Below, piece after piece: positions 52,994 to 62,446 of a stretch of DNA of 64,000 nucleotides. How positions within the stretch are numbered: the stretch's first letter is position 1; each line of letters begins with the position of its first letter. A program made the position numbers and the translations under genes. The DNA is from Boswellia sacra (lineage: Eukaryota > Streptophyta > Magnoliopsida > Sapindales > Burseraceae), in NCBI GenBank assembly GCA_013180625.2, contig SNVD02007530.1, positions 62,001-126,000 of the forward strand, given 5' to 3'. The notes under the pieces are model-generated. The model was not told where the DNA came from. It saw only the letters and a list, made by a program, of their open reading frames with translations, and did no database searches.

Positions 52994-53003
52994 TGTATAT
53001 TAA
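52680..53003. repeat. duplication plus compound microsatellite
   Basis: A block with AATTAAGAATATGAACCGAAC and GTGTGCATGTGTTC is repeated about 105 bases further on (about 52665-52720 and 52767-52818). The second copy runs into (TA)n, (CA)n and (CATA)n/(GTAT)n tracts from about 52828. The ACACACACATATATACACACATACATACATATATAT pattern itself occurs twice, followed by (GTAT)n to 53000. Frames through it on either strand are low-complexity and not genes. Confidence 0.85.
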
Positions 53004-53009
53004 ATGCTA

Positions 53010-53497
53010 TCAATTTTGTTAATGCAGTTTGGAACATTGATGTGAGACAACGACCATTGCAAATTGTTTTTGACATTTCAAAATCCGATCAGATGAAGAA
53101 ATGATTGTAGAACAACAAGTTGATGAAGGTGATGACATCTATAAATTACATGAAGTTATTTATGCTCTATCCTATAGAAATTCAATAGACATTGAGGAAA
53201 TTTTAAATTATCTAAATGAAAATTATGAAATTATCTACTGATGAAAAGATTATTAAAAGGGTAATATAGATGTCTGCTGATAATGGTCATGATCTAGATG
53301 ATAGCTCTATTTTACTAAATGTTTCTTCAAAATAGACTATTCAAGCCATAGCAATCTTAAATACAACTTCTTGCTTCAACATGAAAGAAAATATTCCAAA
53401 TGTTATGCATGCTTTACCAAAACCTAAGGATAAAATTGAGTTTAGTTTAGATAGGAAGGAAGAACAAAAAACTTTAGATGCATTTTTTGAAAAATAG
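53010..53497 (+). pseudogene. decayed pogo/Tigger-type transposase C-terminal fragment
   Basis: Three partly overlapping frames give a recognisable Tigger/pogo tail. TTIANCF, then a stop, then HFKIRSDEE (about 53045-53100), matches the conserved region after the DDE domain in plant 'tigger transposable element-derived' proteins. Later come ILNTTSCFNM and a final EEQKTLDAFFEK before TAG (53495-53497). QKTLDAFF (53465-53488) fits the PCNA-interacting PIP box (QxxLxxFF), which is known at the C terminus of pogo transposase. Stops and frameshifts show it is dead. The N-terminal and catalytic parts are absent, the microsatellite lying where they would start. Confidence 0.65.
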
Positions 53498-53583
53498 CAT
53501 AATTGAGAAACAAGAAATTGTCAAAAAAAAAATCACATTGATATCATAAATTTTATATATTATATATTCTATGTATTAGATTA

Positions 53584-54721
53584 AGGGATATTAACAATTT
53601 ACCCCCTAAAGTTAAGCAAAAAATAAATTACCCCTGTAATATTTGAAATTATAAATTACTCCCTGATTTTTGAATTCTGTCGTTAAATTAAACGGAGTAA
53701 GGGTATTATTAAAAATAAAACTCGTGCGATAAAATTAAGGGATATTTAATTTACCCCCTGAGGTTAAACGAAAATATAAATTCCCCCCTCCTGAGGATAA
53801 AAATAATTAAAAAATTAGGATGAAAACAATAATAATAATTAAAAACAATAATAATTAAAAATATTTAAAACTTTATTGAATAAATAATAAAAAGTAAATT
53901 TGAACCAAATTGAACCCTCCCTTTAATCTGAGCTTTAATTAACAAACCCAAATTGGGCAGTGGCGAATTCTAGTAGAGGAGAGAGAGGAGGAATTGGTGA
54001 CGTAAGCAATTTCATAAATGAAGAGAAGGAAGCGACGATCGTGGGGGTGGCAATTCGTGTCATGTGTATCGACCCATTTAATTGTTCGTAACAAGACATG
54101 AAAAGCGGATTCGATACAGTTATTAAATGTGTCACTCACGTGTTATAATTGTGTCATATTTAATTAACATAATTTACTTAATAGTTTAATCTAATTATGC
54201 ATAGTATATCATATTCTATATATTTATATCAATTAAAATTATTTTTAGAATATAAATAATTGTTAGTATAAAAAAATTATTAAAATCATTACAATTTACT
54301 ATTATGTAAATTAATTTACTTTATAAGAAAGGTAAGGGTGTTTAGGTGATTTTAGAAAAGTGAGTGAAGGTATTTTTATTTATACAAAGGGCATTTTGAT
54401 CGAATAGCGTATATTATCCTCTCTCTCACCTTTTTCACTTAATTTAATGTCAAAATTTAAAAATAAGGGGACAATTTGCTATTTCAAAATGTGCTAGAGA
54501 AATTTGTCTTTTTACTTAATCGCAGAGGGTAAATTGTTAATATCAAATTATTGAATATAAGGTTATTTTGATAAAATTGTGAAATATTTTTTTTCTCTCC
54601 TCCTTTTCCGTTTAATTTAACGTAAGAATTAAAAAATCAGGGGATAATTTATAATTTCAAATATTACAGAGGGTAATTTGTTTTTTTGCTTAACTTTGGC
54701 AGGTAAATTGTTATTATCCCT
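53584..54721. mobile_element. Mutator-like MITE with long inverted ends, 1.1 kb
   Basis: The left end AGGGATATTAACAATTTACC and the reverse complement of the right end AGGGATAATAACAATTTACC are inverted. They remain similar for over 100 bases (AAGTTAAGCAAAAAA, TAATATTTGAAATTATAAATT and GTTAAATTAAACGGA in both). TAGATTA flanks both sides (53577-53583 and 54722-54728). The left terminal block is repeated internally near 53735. The core holds a fragment of the hAT MITE family. Confidence 0.8.
54043..54325 (+). repeat. hAT MITE fragment nested in the Mutator-like MITE
   Basis: Begins GGGGGTGGCAATTCGTGTCA, like the left terminus at 33000, and continues in parallel with 33030-33310 (CACTC[AG]CGTGTT, CATAATTTACTTAAT, ATATTCTATATATTTATATCA). 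No right terminus is present, so it is truncated. Confidence 0.65.
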
Positions 54722-56521
54722 TAGATTAGCCGAAGTTTAGTCTTTAATGATCCTGAAGTTTAGTCGAATCTGACCTCTTTGGAATTATACAAAAATGACC
54801 CCGATGTTAGAGACTCTATTAATGTTATACTGTTGAACTACAATTACATTTCTACCCTTTGACACACTATTAAAATATTTTTGAATAATCTTCAGTTTAA
54901 CTTTGCAAAGACGTGATAACAGAAGGGTAACGTGAAATTAAACAAATTATCATTTTAATTCAAAATTATTAAATTAATTAATTAAAATTAATTTATAATG
55001 AAAGATTAAAAAAATTCAAAGGCAAACAAAACCAGTCAACACACACCATCGTCACTCACTCACGCCACACACCTACCATCCCCAAATACCCATCACAGCA
55101 CCACTCACACCACCACAGCACCACTCACGCCACCACATCCATCTCAACTCTCTTAAAAGAAAAAATGAAAAACAAGCAAATCCATAAAAAATTAGAAGCA
55201 ACATCCACCCTGGTAAATAGGGTCGTGTTTGGGTTAAGAGATTATATCTGCGGATGATACGAACTCACTTATGACACGATGAACACTAATAAAATATAAC
55301 AAGACAACTAACACAGATTGACACAATTATTTTTAAAATGACACGATTATAAATACAAATTAATTTTAAAATTTATTATATGTTTATTAGATATTTAAAT
55401 TCAAGGTTGTATTTTTATTAATGTTAATATTATAATATTATTAATTTTGATATGATCTTGAACTACCCTTAATTTTTTTTACATATTTTTTTTGTAGGTT
55501 ACTTAAAAGTTAAAAAGATGCAATGGATTTTTTTTGAAGCAAAATTTTATTTTAAGTTTGGATGAAACTTGATATTTAGTGGACTTTTGATTGTATTGTG
55601 GATAAATTTTGAATATTTTCTTGTTATTACTTTTTTAATTTAAAAATACTAAAATAAGTTGGAAATTGAAATGCTTAATCGTGTCTTAATTATGTTAATC
55701 ATTTAAATGTGTTGTAATAGTACCTGTAAAACGTGTCATAAATGTATCAAATATTTAAACGTGTCATATTCGTATCTAACACGAAAATGACCCGTTTATT
55801 ATTCATGTTCGCGTATCGTGTCGTGTTATTTACAGGTCACCCGTTTAATAATTGGGTCGTGCTCTGGTTGAGTCTTCTTGACACAAATAATAAACGGTTC
55901 GGGTTTGGTTTGACTAATTTTTATCGTGTCATAACTTGACACGACACAAATACCACCCACGAACCCAGATCACTTCACTACTCAAGGTAAAACTTGAAAA
56001 AAGAAGAAAATCAAGTAAAATTCCAAATTCCAAATTTTTTCATTTTCTTAATTTTCAAAACTGGTGCTAAATCACATTCATATGAACACATTATCACAAA
56101 TAATCACAAAATAGTTTAAATTTTCCTTGACTCACCCAACTTTCATTAATTTAATAACTTGTAGGGTATTAATTAGATAAATATCTATTAATTTAATTTA
56201 TTTGCAGTTTTATAAAAATTACATAAATTACAATTTTATCAATTTACCCTTGAAGTATCTTACAGCAACAGAATGCATGTAATGGCGGGGTCATTCTGTA
56301 TAATTCCAAAAAGGTGAGGTTATTGGTGTACTTAGGCCAAACCTTAGGGTCACTAATAAAACTTTTCCTAATTTATATTTTTGTTGGGCTTTAAAGGATT
56401 TTGAAAAAAATTATTATAGTGATTTTATTCATTTATTATATAGGCCTTAGTCAGAACTAGAAGATTTTATTATTTAAACGAGGTTATTAATTTATCGAAT
56501 ATTTATTTATCGAGGTTTTAC

Positions 56522-57272
56522 TAGACCTAGTAACGGATCATGTTGGAGTGGTTTTATATCGTTTCGTATTCATATTGTGTTAAATTATGTTACTCCAAAT
56601 ATGATCTGTTAACTTTTTGGATATAAATCTTAGAACTTAAACCCGACTGTTAACTTAACATGTTACCCGAATCTAACCCATTTAATCCATTTTTTCAATT
56701 TTAAAGTTAGACAACAATATATATAACACGATTTTGTATAAATTTTAAACATAAAATATAACTAATAGTTTATAAATTTAATCTCTAACAAATATTTTAA
56801 AATCTATTGAAATATCCCAATTTAATATAGTACGAAAATATAAATAAGGTTTGGTGTCCAATATTATTCAAAGGTTCATCTAAAACAAGTAACAAAGGGA
56901 GCTCATACCTATCTTGCATGGTTTTACGGCTAAACAGATGACTAAGCTCATGTCTTGCATGAAATGTGATTTTGTGGCTAAACAAATGATATAATAACTA
57001 TATTAAAATAATTTTAATTAAGTTAAACAAAATATAAATTAGTATTTGTAAGAATTTGTTACATTCTAATATATTTTTATGTATCATAAATAAATTCATT
57101 AAATTATTATTAATATTAACAAGTTAAAATGATGAAACGGTTTTTTATAGGATAAATCTAAATCTGATCAAATATCAAATTAGTTTTATCGTGTTAACCT
57201 GTTAACAACCCGATCTGATAATATTATATCCAAACTACTTTTTTATAGGTCATATAAAATTTGTCAGGTCTA
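56522..57272. mobile_element. degenerate hAT-like MITE candidate
   Basis: TAGACCTAGTAAC at the left and TAGACCTGACAAA (reverse complement of the right end) are similar. Flanks GGTTTTAC and GATTTTGC agree at 6 of 8 positions. The interior is AT-rich with CCGA and ACCCG motifs. Old and uncertain. Confidence 0.35.
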
Positions 57273-57281
57273 GATTTTGCG

Positions 57282-57292
<11 letters not shown>

Positions 57293-57336
<44 letters not shown>
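57293..57336. repeat. (TA)n microsatellite
   Basis: About 22 TA units following a short CT tract. Confidence 0.9.
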
Positions 57337-57337
<1 letters not shown>

Positions 57338-57594
57338 CTTAAAAAGAAAAAAGAAAAAGCAAAAATTTTTAATCAAAGGACACGTATTATCGTGAAGAGA
57401 TTTCTCTTAGTCAGACCTTAAAAGCATGCTTGATGTACCGCGATGCATTTTCTGTTCCGTCAATCAAAAACAAAATTAATACATATATGATATATCACAA
57501 CAAAAAATTGCAAAAAAGACAATCTTTAAACGTACCTGCTTTTCTGTATTTCAGAAAATACACAATCTTTCTCAATGGCCATGGGTCACTAACA

Positions 57595-57651
57595 GGCCCA
57601 TGGGCCATTTCTCACTCAAGTGTACCTCAGTGGTCCATGTCCATGAGCCCA
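57595..57651 (+). promoter_or_regulatory. site II elements in the Yos1-like promoter
   Basis: The 12-bp palindrome GGCCCATGGGCC (57595-57606) contains two opposed site II motifs (TGGGCC). A further one is AGCCCA (57646-57651). Site II motifs bind TCP factors and are common in promoters of plant housekeeping genes. They lie within about 170 bases of the inferred first exon end. Confidence 0.5.
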
Positions 57652-57762
57652 TCCCTCTGTTCTCACTCTAACTTCTTGGGCAGTGATCGGGATTTCCAGA
57701 TTGAGGTGAACAGAAACTTCGCTTAGAGACTCAGACAGCTTCATTCTTACACACACTGAAAG

Positions 57763-58762
57763 GTCAGTTCAATCCATTTTTGTTGCTACATTTATTTGAT
57801 TATTTCTCAAAATTTAAGGTTTCGATCTGGGTTTTCTCGTTCTAAGTACTTACTAGACTGAATTTATGGAAAAAAAAAAGTTTCATTTTTTCAGCCTTTT
57901 TGGTGATTGACATTTTATAGAACTTCTAAATCAGCAATTCTTGCAACATGGGTATTTTTTTTTTTTACTCGAACCGTAATGGGTTTCTCTTAGTTTACGA
58001 TATATGGAACTTTGTGTAAGATTTTCACTGCTAAGCTACACATTGGGTAGAAGAGGTTTTGTTTATTTGGTCTTGAAGTTTTGGGGTTTTGTTGAATGAT
58101 ATTTGTTTCTTGGATAAAGCAAATGGAATAATATTATATCTGGTTTAATAGTTTAACTTAAATTAAGCTAGATCAATGGCCATTGAGTTAAGTATAATTT
58201 GGATTCCATTTTCATGGAAAAGTGTTAGCGAGATTCAAGCTTCATTTTGCAATCAGGGTAGGATTTGAAGTTGCAGCTGGGCCATTGTGTTTAGATTATA
58301 TGTGTAAGTGATATTGAATCATCTCTGGATGTAACATGTTTATGCACTCATGATTAATTGGATTTTTCTTAGGTGTAAAATTGTATATAGCTTACATCTA
58401 ATTCCAAAATACATGGAGCTCTTATCGTAAAAGTGTGATGTAGACATGTATTTCTTTTTTATTAGGTATTATTTGCATACGGATTCTTGAGTGTTTTAGA
58501 TCTGTGAATTACCAATTTCTAATTGAAGAATGACGTATTTGATTTTTTTCTTTTTAATATGAAAGGTATATAGAGAAACGTTTGTAACTTAATTCTCTTG
58601 CTGCTTGATTCACTGATCGGTTTCAGTAATTAATTTGTTGAACTTGCTCCAGTTTTTCTTAGAGCTGTTCTTGTAATTAGTGATAAAGGCAGTACCAAAG
58701 AGCCGTTCAAGTTGAAGTTGGTTGAATATTGTTTATAATTTAGTAAGACATTTATCATACAG
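57763..58762 (+). other. 5'-UTR intron of the Yos1-like gene
   Basis: GT at 57763 follows ACACTGAAAG. The acceptor CATACAG sits three bases before ATG. The interval has T-rich intron-like composition and no coding. Long leader introns are common in plant housekeeping genes. Inferred without transcripts. Confidence 0.55.
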
Positions 58763-58765
58763 GAA

Positions 58766-58999
58766 ATGGGTTTGTGGACGCTCCTGGAGGGTTTTCTGCT
58801 TCTTGCAAATGCATTGGCTATAATAAATGAAGATCGGTTCCTTGCACCCAGGGGATGGAGCTTTTCAGAATTTTCTGTGGGACGGACAAAGTCTTTAAAG
58901 GGGCAGATCATTGGTCTCATTTATGCGACCCAGTACATGAGAGTTCCTCTTATACTCCTCAATACCATCTGCATTGTTGTAAAACTGGTTTCTGGGTGA
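58766..58999 (+). CDS. Yos1/IER3IP1-like ER-Golgi transport protein
   Basis: A 77-residue protein with two membrane segments, near residues 4-20 (LWTLLEGFLLLANALAII) and 58-75 (RVPLILLNTICIVVKLV). Between them is a polar loop (EDRFLAPRGW) that matches the family. Yeast Yos1 and human IER3IP1 are about 80-90 residues and work with Yip1-Yif1 in ER-to-Golgi vesicle transport. The coding region is a single exon starting three bases after an acceptor (ATACAG, 58757-58762). The intron beginning with GTCAGT at 57763 lies entirely in the 5' UTR and is about 1 kb long. A possible 3'-UTR intron runs from GTAAGA after the stop (about 59010) to TTGCAG near 59989. The length is complete and no defects are seen. 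Confidence 0.88.
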   Translation: MGLWTLLEGFLLLANALAIINEDRFLAPRGWSFSEFSVGRTKSLKGQIIGLIYATQYMRVPLILLNTICIVVKLVSG

Positions 59000-61446
59000 T
59001 GCTTCACTAGGTAAGATACCTGTAGACACACATAATTTTGCCTATTTCTGTTGGCTATGTATTTTGTACTTGCTTTTTCCCTCTTCAATGGTAAAAGTGG
59101 TTGTGGGTAGCCCTTCTCATTTGCTGTGATTTTTTCTTTTGTTAAGCACATGTTATTGTGGATCTGGAAAAATTAACCTCATCAAATGCATGTCATAATA
59201 ATAAATGAAAAGTTAGTACTTTGTTGGCTGTGAAACTTAAATAGCTCATTTTTAGATATACCTATATGTTAAGGATTCTGACAGTCAAAAACCAACAGAC
59301 TGCCATGTGAATATAATTGAATAGATTAGCCTTTTCCAGATGAAATCTTGTTTGCTACCATGGTGACCCGTATACTTAAATATATCACATGTACTGTAAG
59401 TTTTGAGCTATGATTTTTCTGAAGTTGACGTATTAAGATTAACAAAACTACCTGACAGTTAAAGCTTTAATTTATCATTATTATTATTATTTTTTGGGTG
59501 TTGTGTTAAGCTGGCAATGCAAGTGAGATAAATTGGTAAATTGTAATATGCCAGTGGTGCCTGAATAGTTCTTTTGTAAGATAATTTAAGCAGGACGAGA
59601 TTGAACATGATCACTAAGCTTAGATTTATGGATTAAGAACTAAGATAGTGTCCACAACCTTGCTGTCTGTCTCTCTGACTCTTATGCCAACTACTAAGAT
59701 TCTTTTTAACAAGGGGAATAGAGAATGACTTAAAATCTTTCCCCTTTTATTATTAGCAAGACATCTTTGTTTAGGTTTCTTTTATTTTTATTTTTATATA
59801 ACTACACTTCTGTTCTGTTTATATTTTCACTTTGCCCTGGAGTTCTCATTTTCCTATTTTCTCTTGCATTATTGCAACATGCATGTTACAGAGTCTTCAA
59901 TTCTTATTACGAAAAAGAAATTCCTGGCGGTGTATTAATTTAGTGTACTATTCATTTTCATTTCTTCTTATCGATTTGTTGGTTGCAGGATTTGTGAAAA
60001 CTGGTTTGCAAAGGGTAGAAGTATTCCATTCAGAAAATTCAAGAAATTCTTTTCAAGTAAACATTTTTTTCTTTGTATAATGAGCCACTAAGGGTTGTAT
60101 TTTTAGCCTTAATAACATTGTTTAGTGTGAGGAGGAGGATGATACAAAGTTGGGAATATTTGAAATCTGTTTAAATTTCTTGATTTAGCTTTTGCTTCAT
60201 GCCCAATTACCAAGTTTGACTGTACGTGGTATCTCCTAGCAACACCTAAAATTACGCATCTTGGATTCGATATTAGGACCTTCGTCTTTCCAACGTGTAT
60301 ATCGGTGTTGGCCTTTTTAATTGTCGATTAGCATTGTTAGTTGATCATTTAGTTCCAATCAATGAAGTTTTTTTTAATCCTATCCAGCAATACGATATGT
60401 CTCATTGCATAGCCTCAAGGACGATGATTCAAATGGCAAAGCTTGATTCCATGATGTGTGGTTAGGCGGACAGTCCTGGGCTTGTGAACGCACTGTTGTC
60501 TTTTAGGATCTGGCTTGGGGCAGGTGATCCCCTGTGGGATTAGTCTTCTATTTGTGGCTAGAATGGAGTTTATATACATATAGAAGTTTCCACCAGATAA
60601 ATGGTGTCTGAAGATAAGATTTTCTTTTATTTATGGGCCTTGTGGCTGGAATGGAGTTCATGAACATATAGAAGCTTTTTCTTAGTGTGATAGCATGGAC
60701 CAAGGATCAATGAGAAGCCTTGTGGTTGGGACTTCGTTTGAGTTTACATTTAAAAGCATTCCTCTGCTCGGATGTTTGTCACCAACCAAAGTCAATGTTT
60801 TCCTACGGCATTTCCACCGGACCACCTAGAAACTTGAACCATGACAAAGAAAAACAAGTCCCCATTACGTGTTCCAATGAGAAAATGTTTATGCCATACT
60901 ACACTGCAACCAAATACAATAATTATTTTATTGAATGGAAGTAATATCTTTTATGCTAGTGTACCCAACTGTTCAGTACTTCCAAAAGTGAGTGAAATTG
61001 ATATAAATAATATACAGTAAAGATTATTATTATTATTATTATTATTGAAGGAACTTTAAACAAACAAACTTAAGTTACAATATTTCAAGTCACAGTATTT
61101 AATGCCATAAAATGAAGTGTACTGAGGTGGTTTTACCTTTAGATACAATCTTTATATTATTTTTCATCATATTGAACTAACAAGAGGTGATATAAATCAA
61201 GGACACATTAATTAAATTGGAATAATGCATATAAATAAATTCCCAACAACCAATAAAGCTTTAAATCCTTCCATTTAAATTGTTCTTCATTCACAGCTTG
61301 GCAACCAGTTTTAGCTAGTTGATCATAAATGGTTTTTCTATAATTTATTTATGCTACACAAGCCAGAGAGCAAGAGAATGCCTAGCTACCTCTATAAGTT
61401 GATGTTAAGGTGGATATCATGAAAGCAGAAAGCAGAAAGCAGTGAG
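59000..61446. other. 3' UTR and spacer after the Yos1-like gene
   Basis: Probably includes the 3' UTR with an intron. A local duplication is present: GTGGCTAGAATGGAGTTTAT (about 60556) and GTGGCTGGAATGGAGTTCAT (about 60651), each followed by ACATATAGAAG. The segment at 60.42-60.55 kb (CTGGGCTTGTGAAC; CCCCTGTGGGATTAGTC) reads like part of a dispersed SINE-like repeat, but I cannot define its ends. An (ATT)n repeat is at 61022-61046. Confidence 0.4.
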
Positions 61447-61665
61447 ATGAAGAATCCCCAGAGAAAGAGAGGAAGGCCGAAAAAGGATTCTAAGGAAGAC
61501 ATTGTTAACAAGAAGATAACTGAGAATGAAGAAATTTTGGAAGAATTCACTTCTGGTGAAAGAGAAGAAGGGATGGAGGAGGTAGTGACTGCCAAGATTA
61601 GGCTGGTGACAAAACAGCGGCGAAGCCGACTACGTAAAGGCACACCAAGGCGGGCGGCGGTTTAA
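61447..61665 (+). CDS. possible small AT-hook protein (72 aa)
   Basis: An intronless frame encodes a highly charged 72-residue protein. Residues 6-13 are RKRGRPKK, a classical AT-hook (R-G-R-P core) that binds the minor groove of AT-rich DNA. An acidic middle (NEEILEEF, GEREEGMEE) and a basic C terminus (KQRRSRLRKGTPRRA) follow. The frame has an upstream in-frame TGA, so the ATG at 61447 is the first usable start. No other domain. It lies between the Yos1-like and RPA2 genes with no obvious shared function. It could be a real microprotein, a lone exon of a larger gene or a chance frame; the AT-hook and charge pattern favour coding. Confidence 0.5.
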   Translation: MKNPQRKRGRPKKDSKEDIVNKKITENEEILEEFTSGEREEGMEEVVTAKIRLVTKQRRSRLRKGTPRRAAV

Positions 61666-62341
61666 GCTTTATCTATCACTATTGTGTTCTCATTCGGATA
61701 TCCAACTATAACTATAGTTCAAAATAAAAATAAAGAGAAAATACAAATGATGTATGTGTCTCTTAGCAATAAGAGAATCATATCAATTCGTGTGATACAT
61801 CTTTACTCTCTCGTTGATTGGATGTAAGTATGCACCAAAAATTTTTTTTTCTCCAAATATAATACTTTATTTGTTACTTTTTAAATTTTGATAAAGAATA
61901 AAAATGAGAAATCATTTATTTTTGCATGTACTTGATCGCTCTGTTTTGATGAATCAAGGTGAACTAAAAATGCAAGAAGTGCTTTTTAGAGGATTCGTTA
62001 CTGCTGTTGCCAAATATTTTAACCAGCTTCCACTCTTTCTCTGTGCTCCTTAATCTTCACTAACTCAAAACTTCTTGTGGTTTATGCTTTTCTATAATTT
62101 TTCTTTTTGATTGGTAAACAACTCTAATATTTTGTACTAAAATTCAAAGCTAATAGCATAATTTTTTTAATATTAATTTTTATGTTTTTCTATTAGCGAT
62201 GCAAAATCGAAAATATCAAAGGATGTTTTATATCAGCTTATTTATGACTTGTAATATATTTATTAATGTTTAAAATTATTTTTGATATTTTTGAATTATA
62301 AATTAATTATTAAAAATTTATATTTCATTATTATTAAAAAA
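61666..62341. other. spacer upstream of RPA2
   Basis: AT-rich DNA between the AT-hook frame and the RPA2 promoter. No gene or repeat with definable ends is seen. Confidence 0.5.
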
Positions 62342-62353
62342 AATAACAAAGTG

Positions 62354-62361
62354 GCGCGAAA
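62354..62361 (-). promoter_or_regulatory. E2F binding site upstream of RPA2
   Basis: GCGCGAAA on the plus strand reads TTTCGCGC on the minus strand and fits the E2F consensus WTTSSCSS. It lies 86 bases upstream of the RPA2 start codon. E2F control of DNA replication genes, including RPA subunits, is established in plants. Confidence 0.65.
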
Positions 62362-62446
62362 CCCTACGTTGAGAGAAAAAAAAAATCAAAATACAAAGGA
62401 GGATCGTCATCTTAGAGAGCCAGACAAATAAATAGAAAAAACAAAA

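Larger units (their letters stand above)
54729..57590. other. repeat-derived spacer
   Basis: No gene. 55.2-55.98 kb has ends rich in CGTGTC and GACACG (GGGTCGTGTTTGGGTT; CACGACACAAATACCACCC), typical of decayed hAT-type repeats, but no duplication matches. A further candidate lies at 56522-57272. The region ends with a TA microsatellite (57293-57336) and the promoter of the Yos1-like gene. Confidence 0.45.

Noticed and set aside
52580..53104. Several frames on both strands rich in Tyr, Ile, Thr, His, Val and Cys
   Set aside because: They translate (TA)n, (CA)n and (GTAT)n microsatellites and have no coding character.
55217..55975. An element with CGTGTC-rich ends
   Set aside because: The ends look like those of decayed hAT repeats, but I could find no target duplication or convincing inverted terminus. 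It is described only as spacer.
60420..60560. A tRNA-derived SINE
   Set aside because: Some phrases resemble SINE heads, but A and B boxes are not in the right order and no poly-A or duplication is clear.
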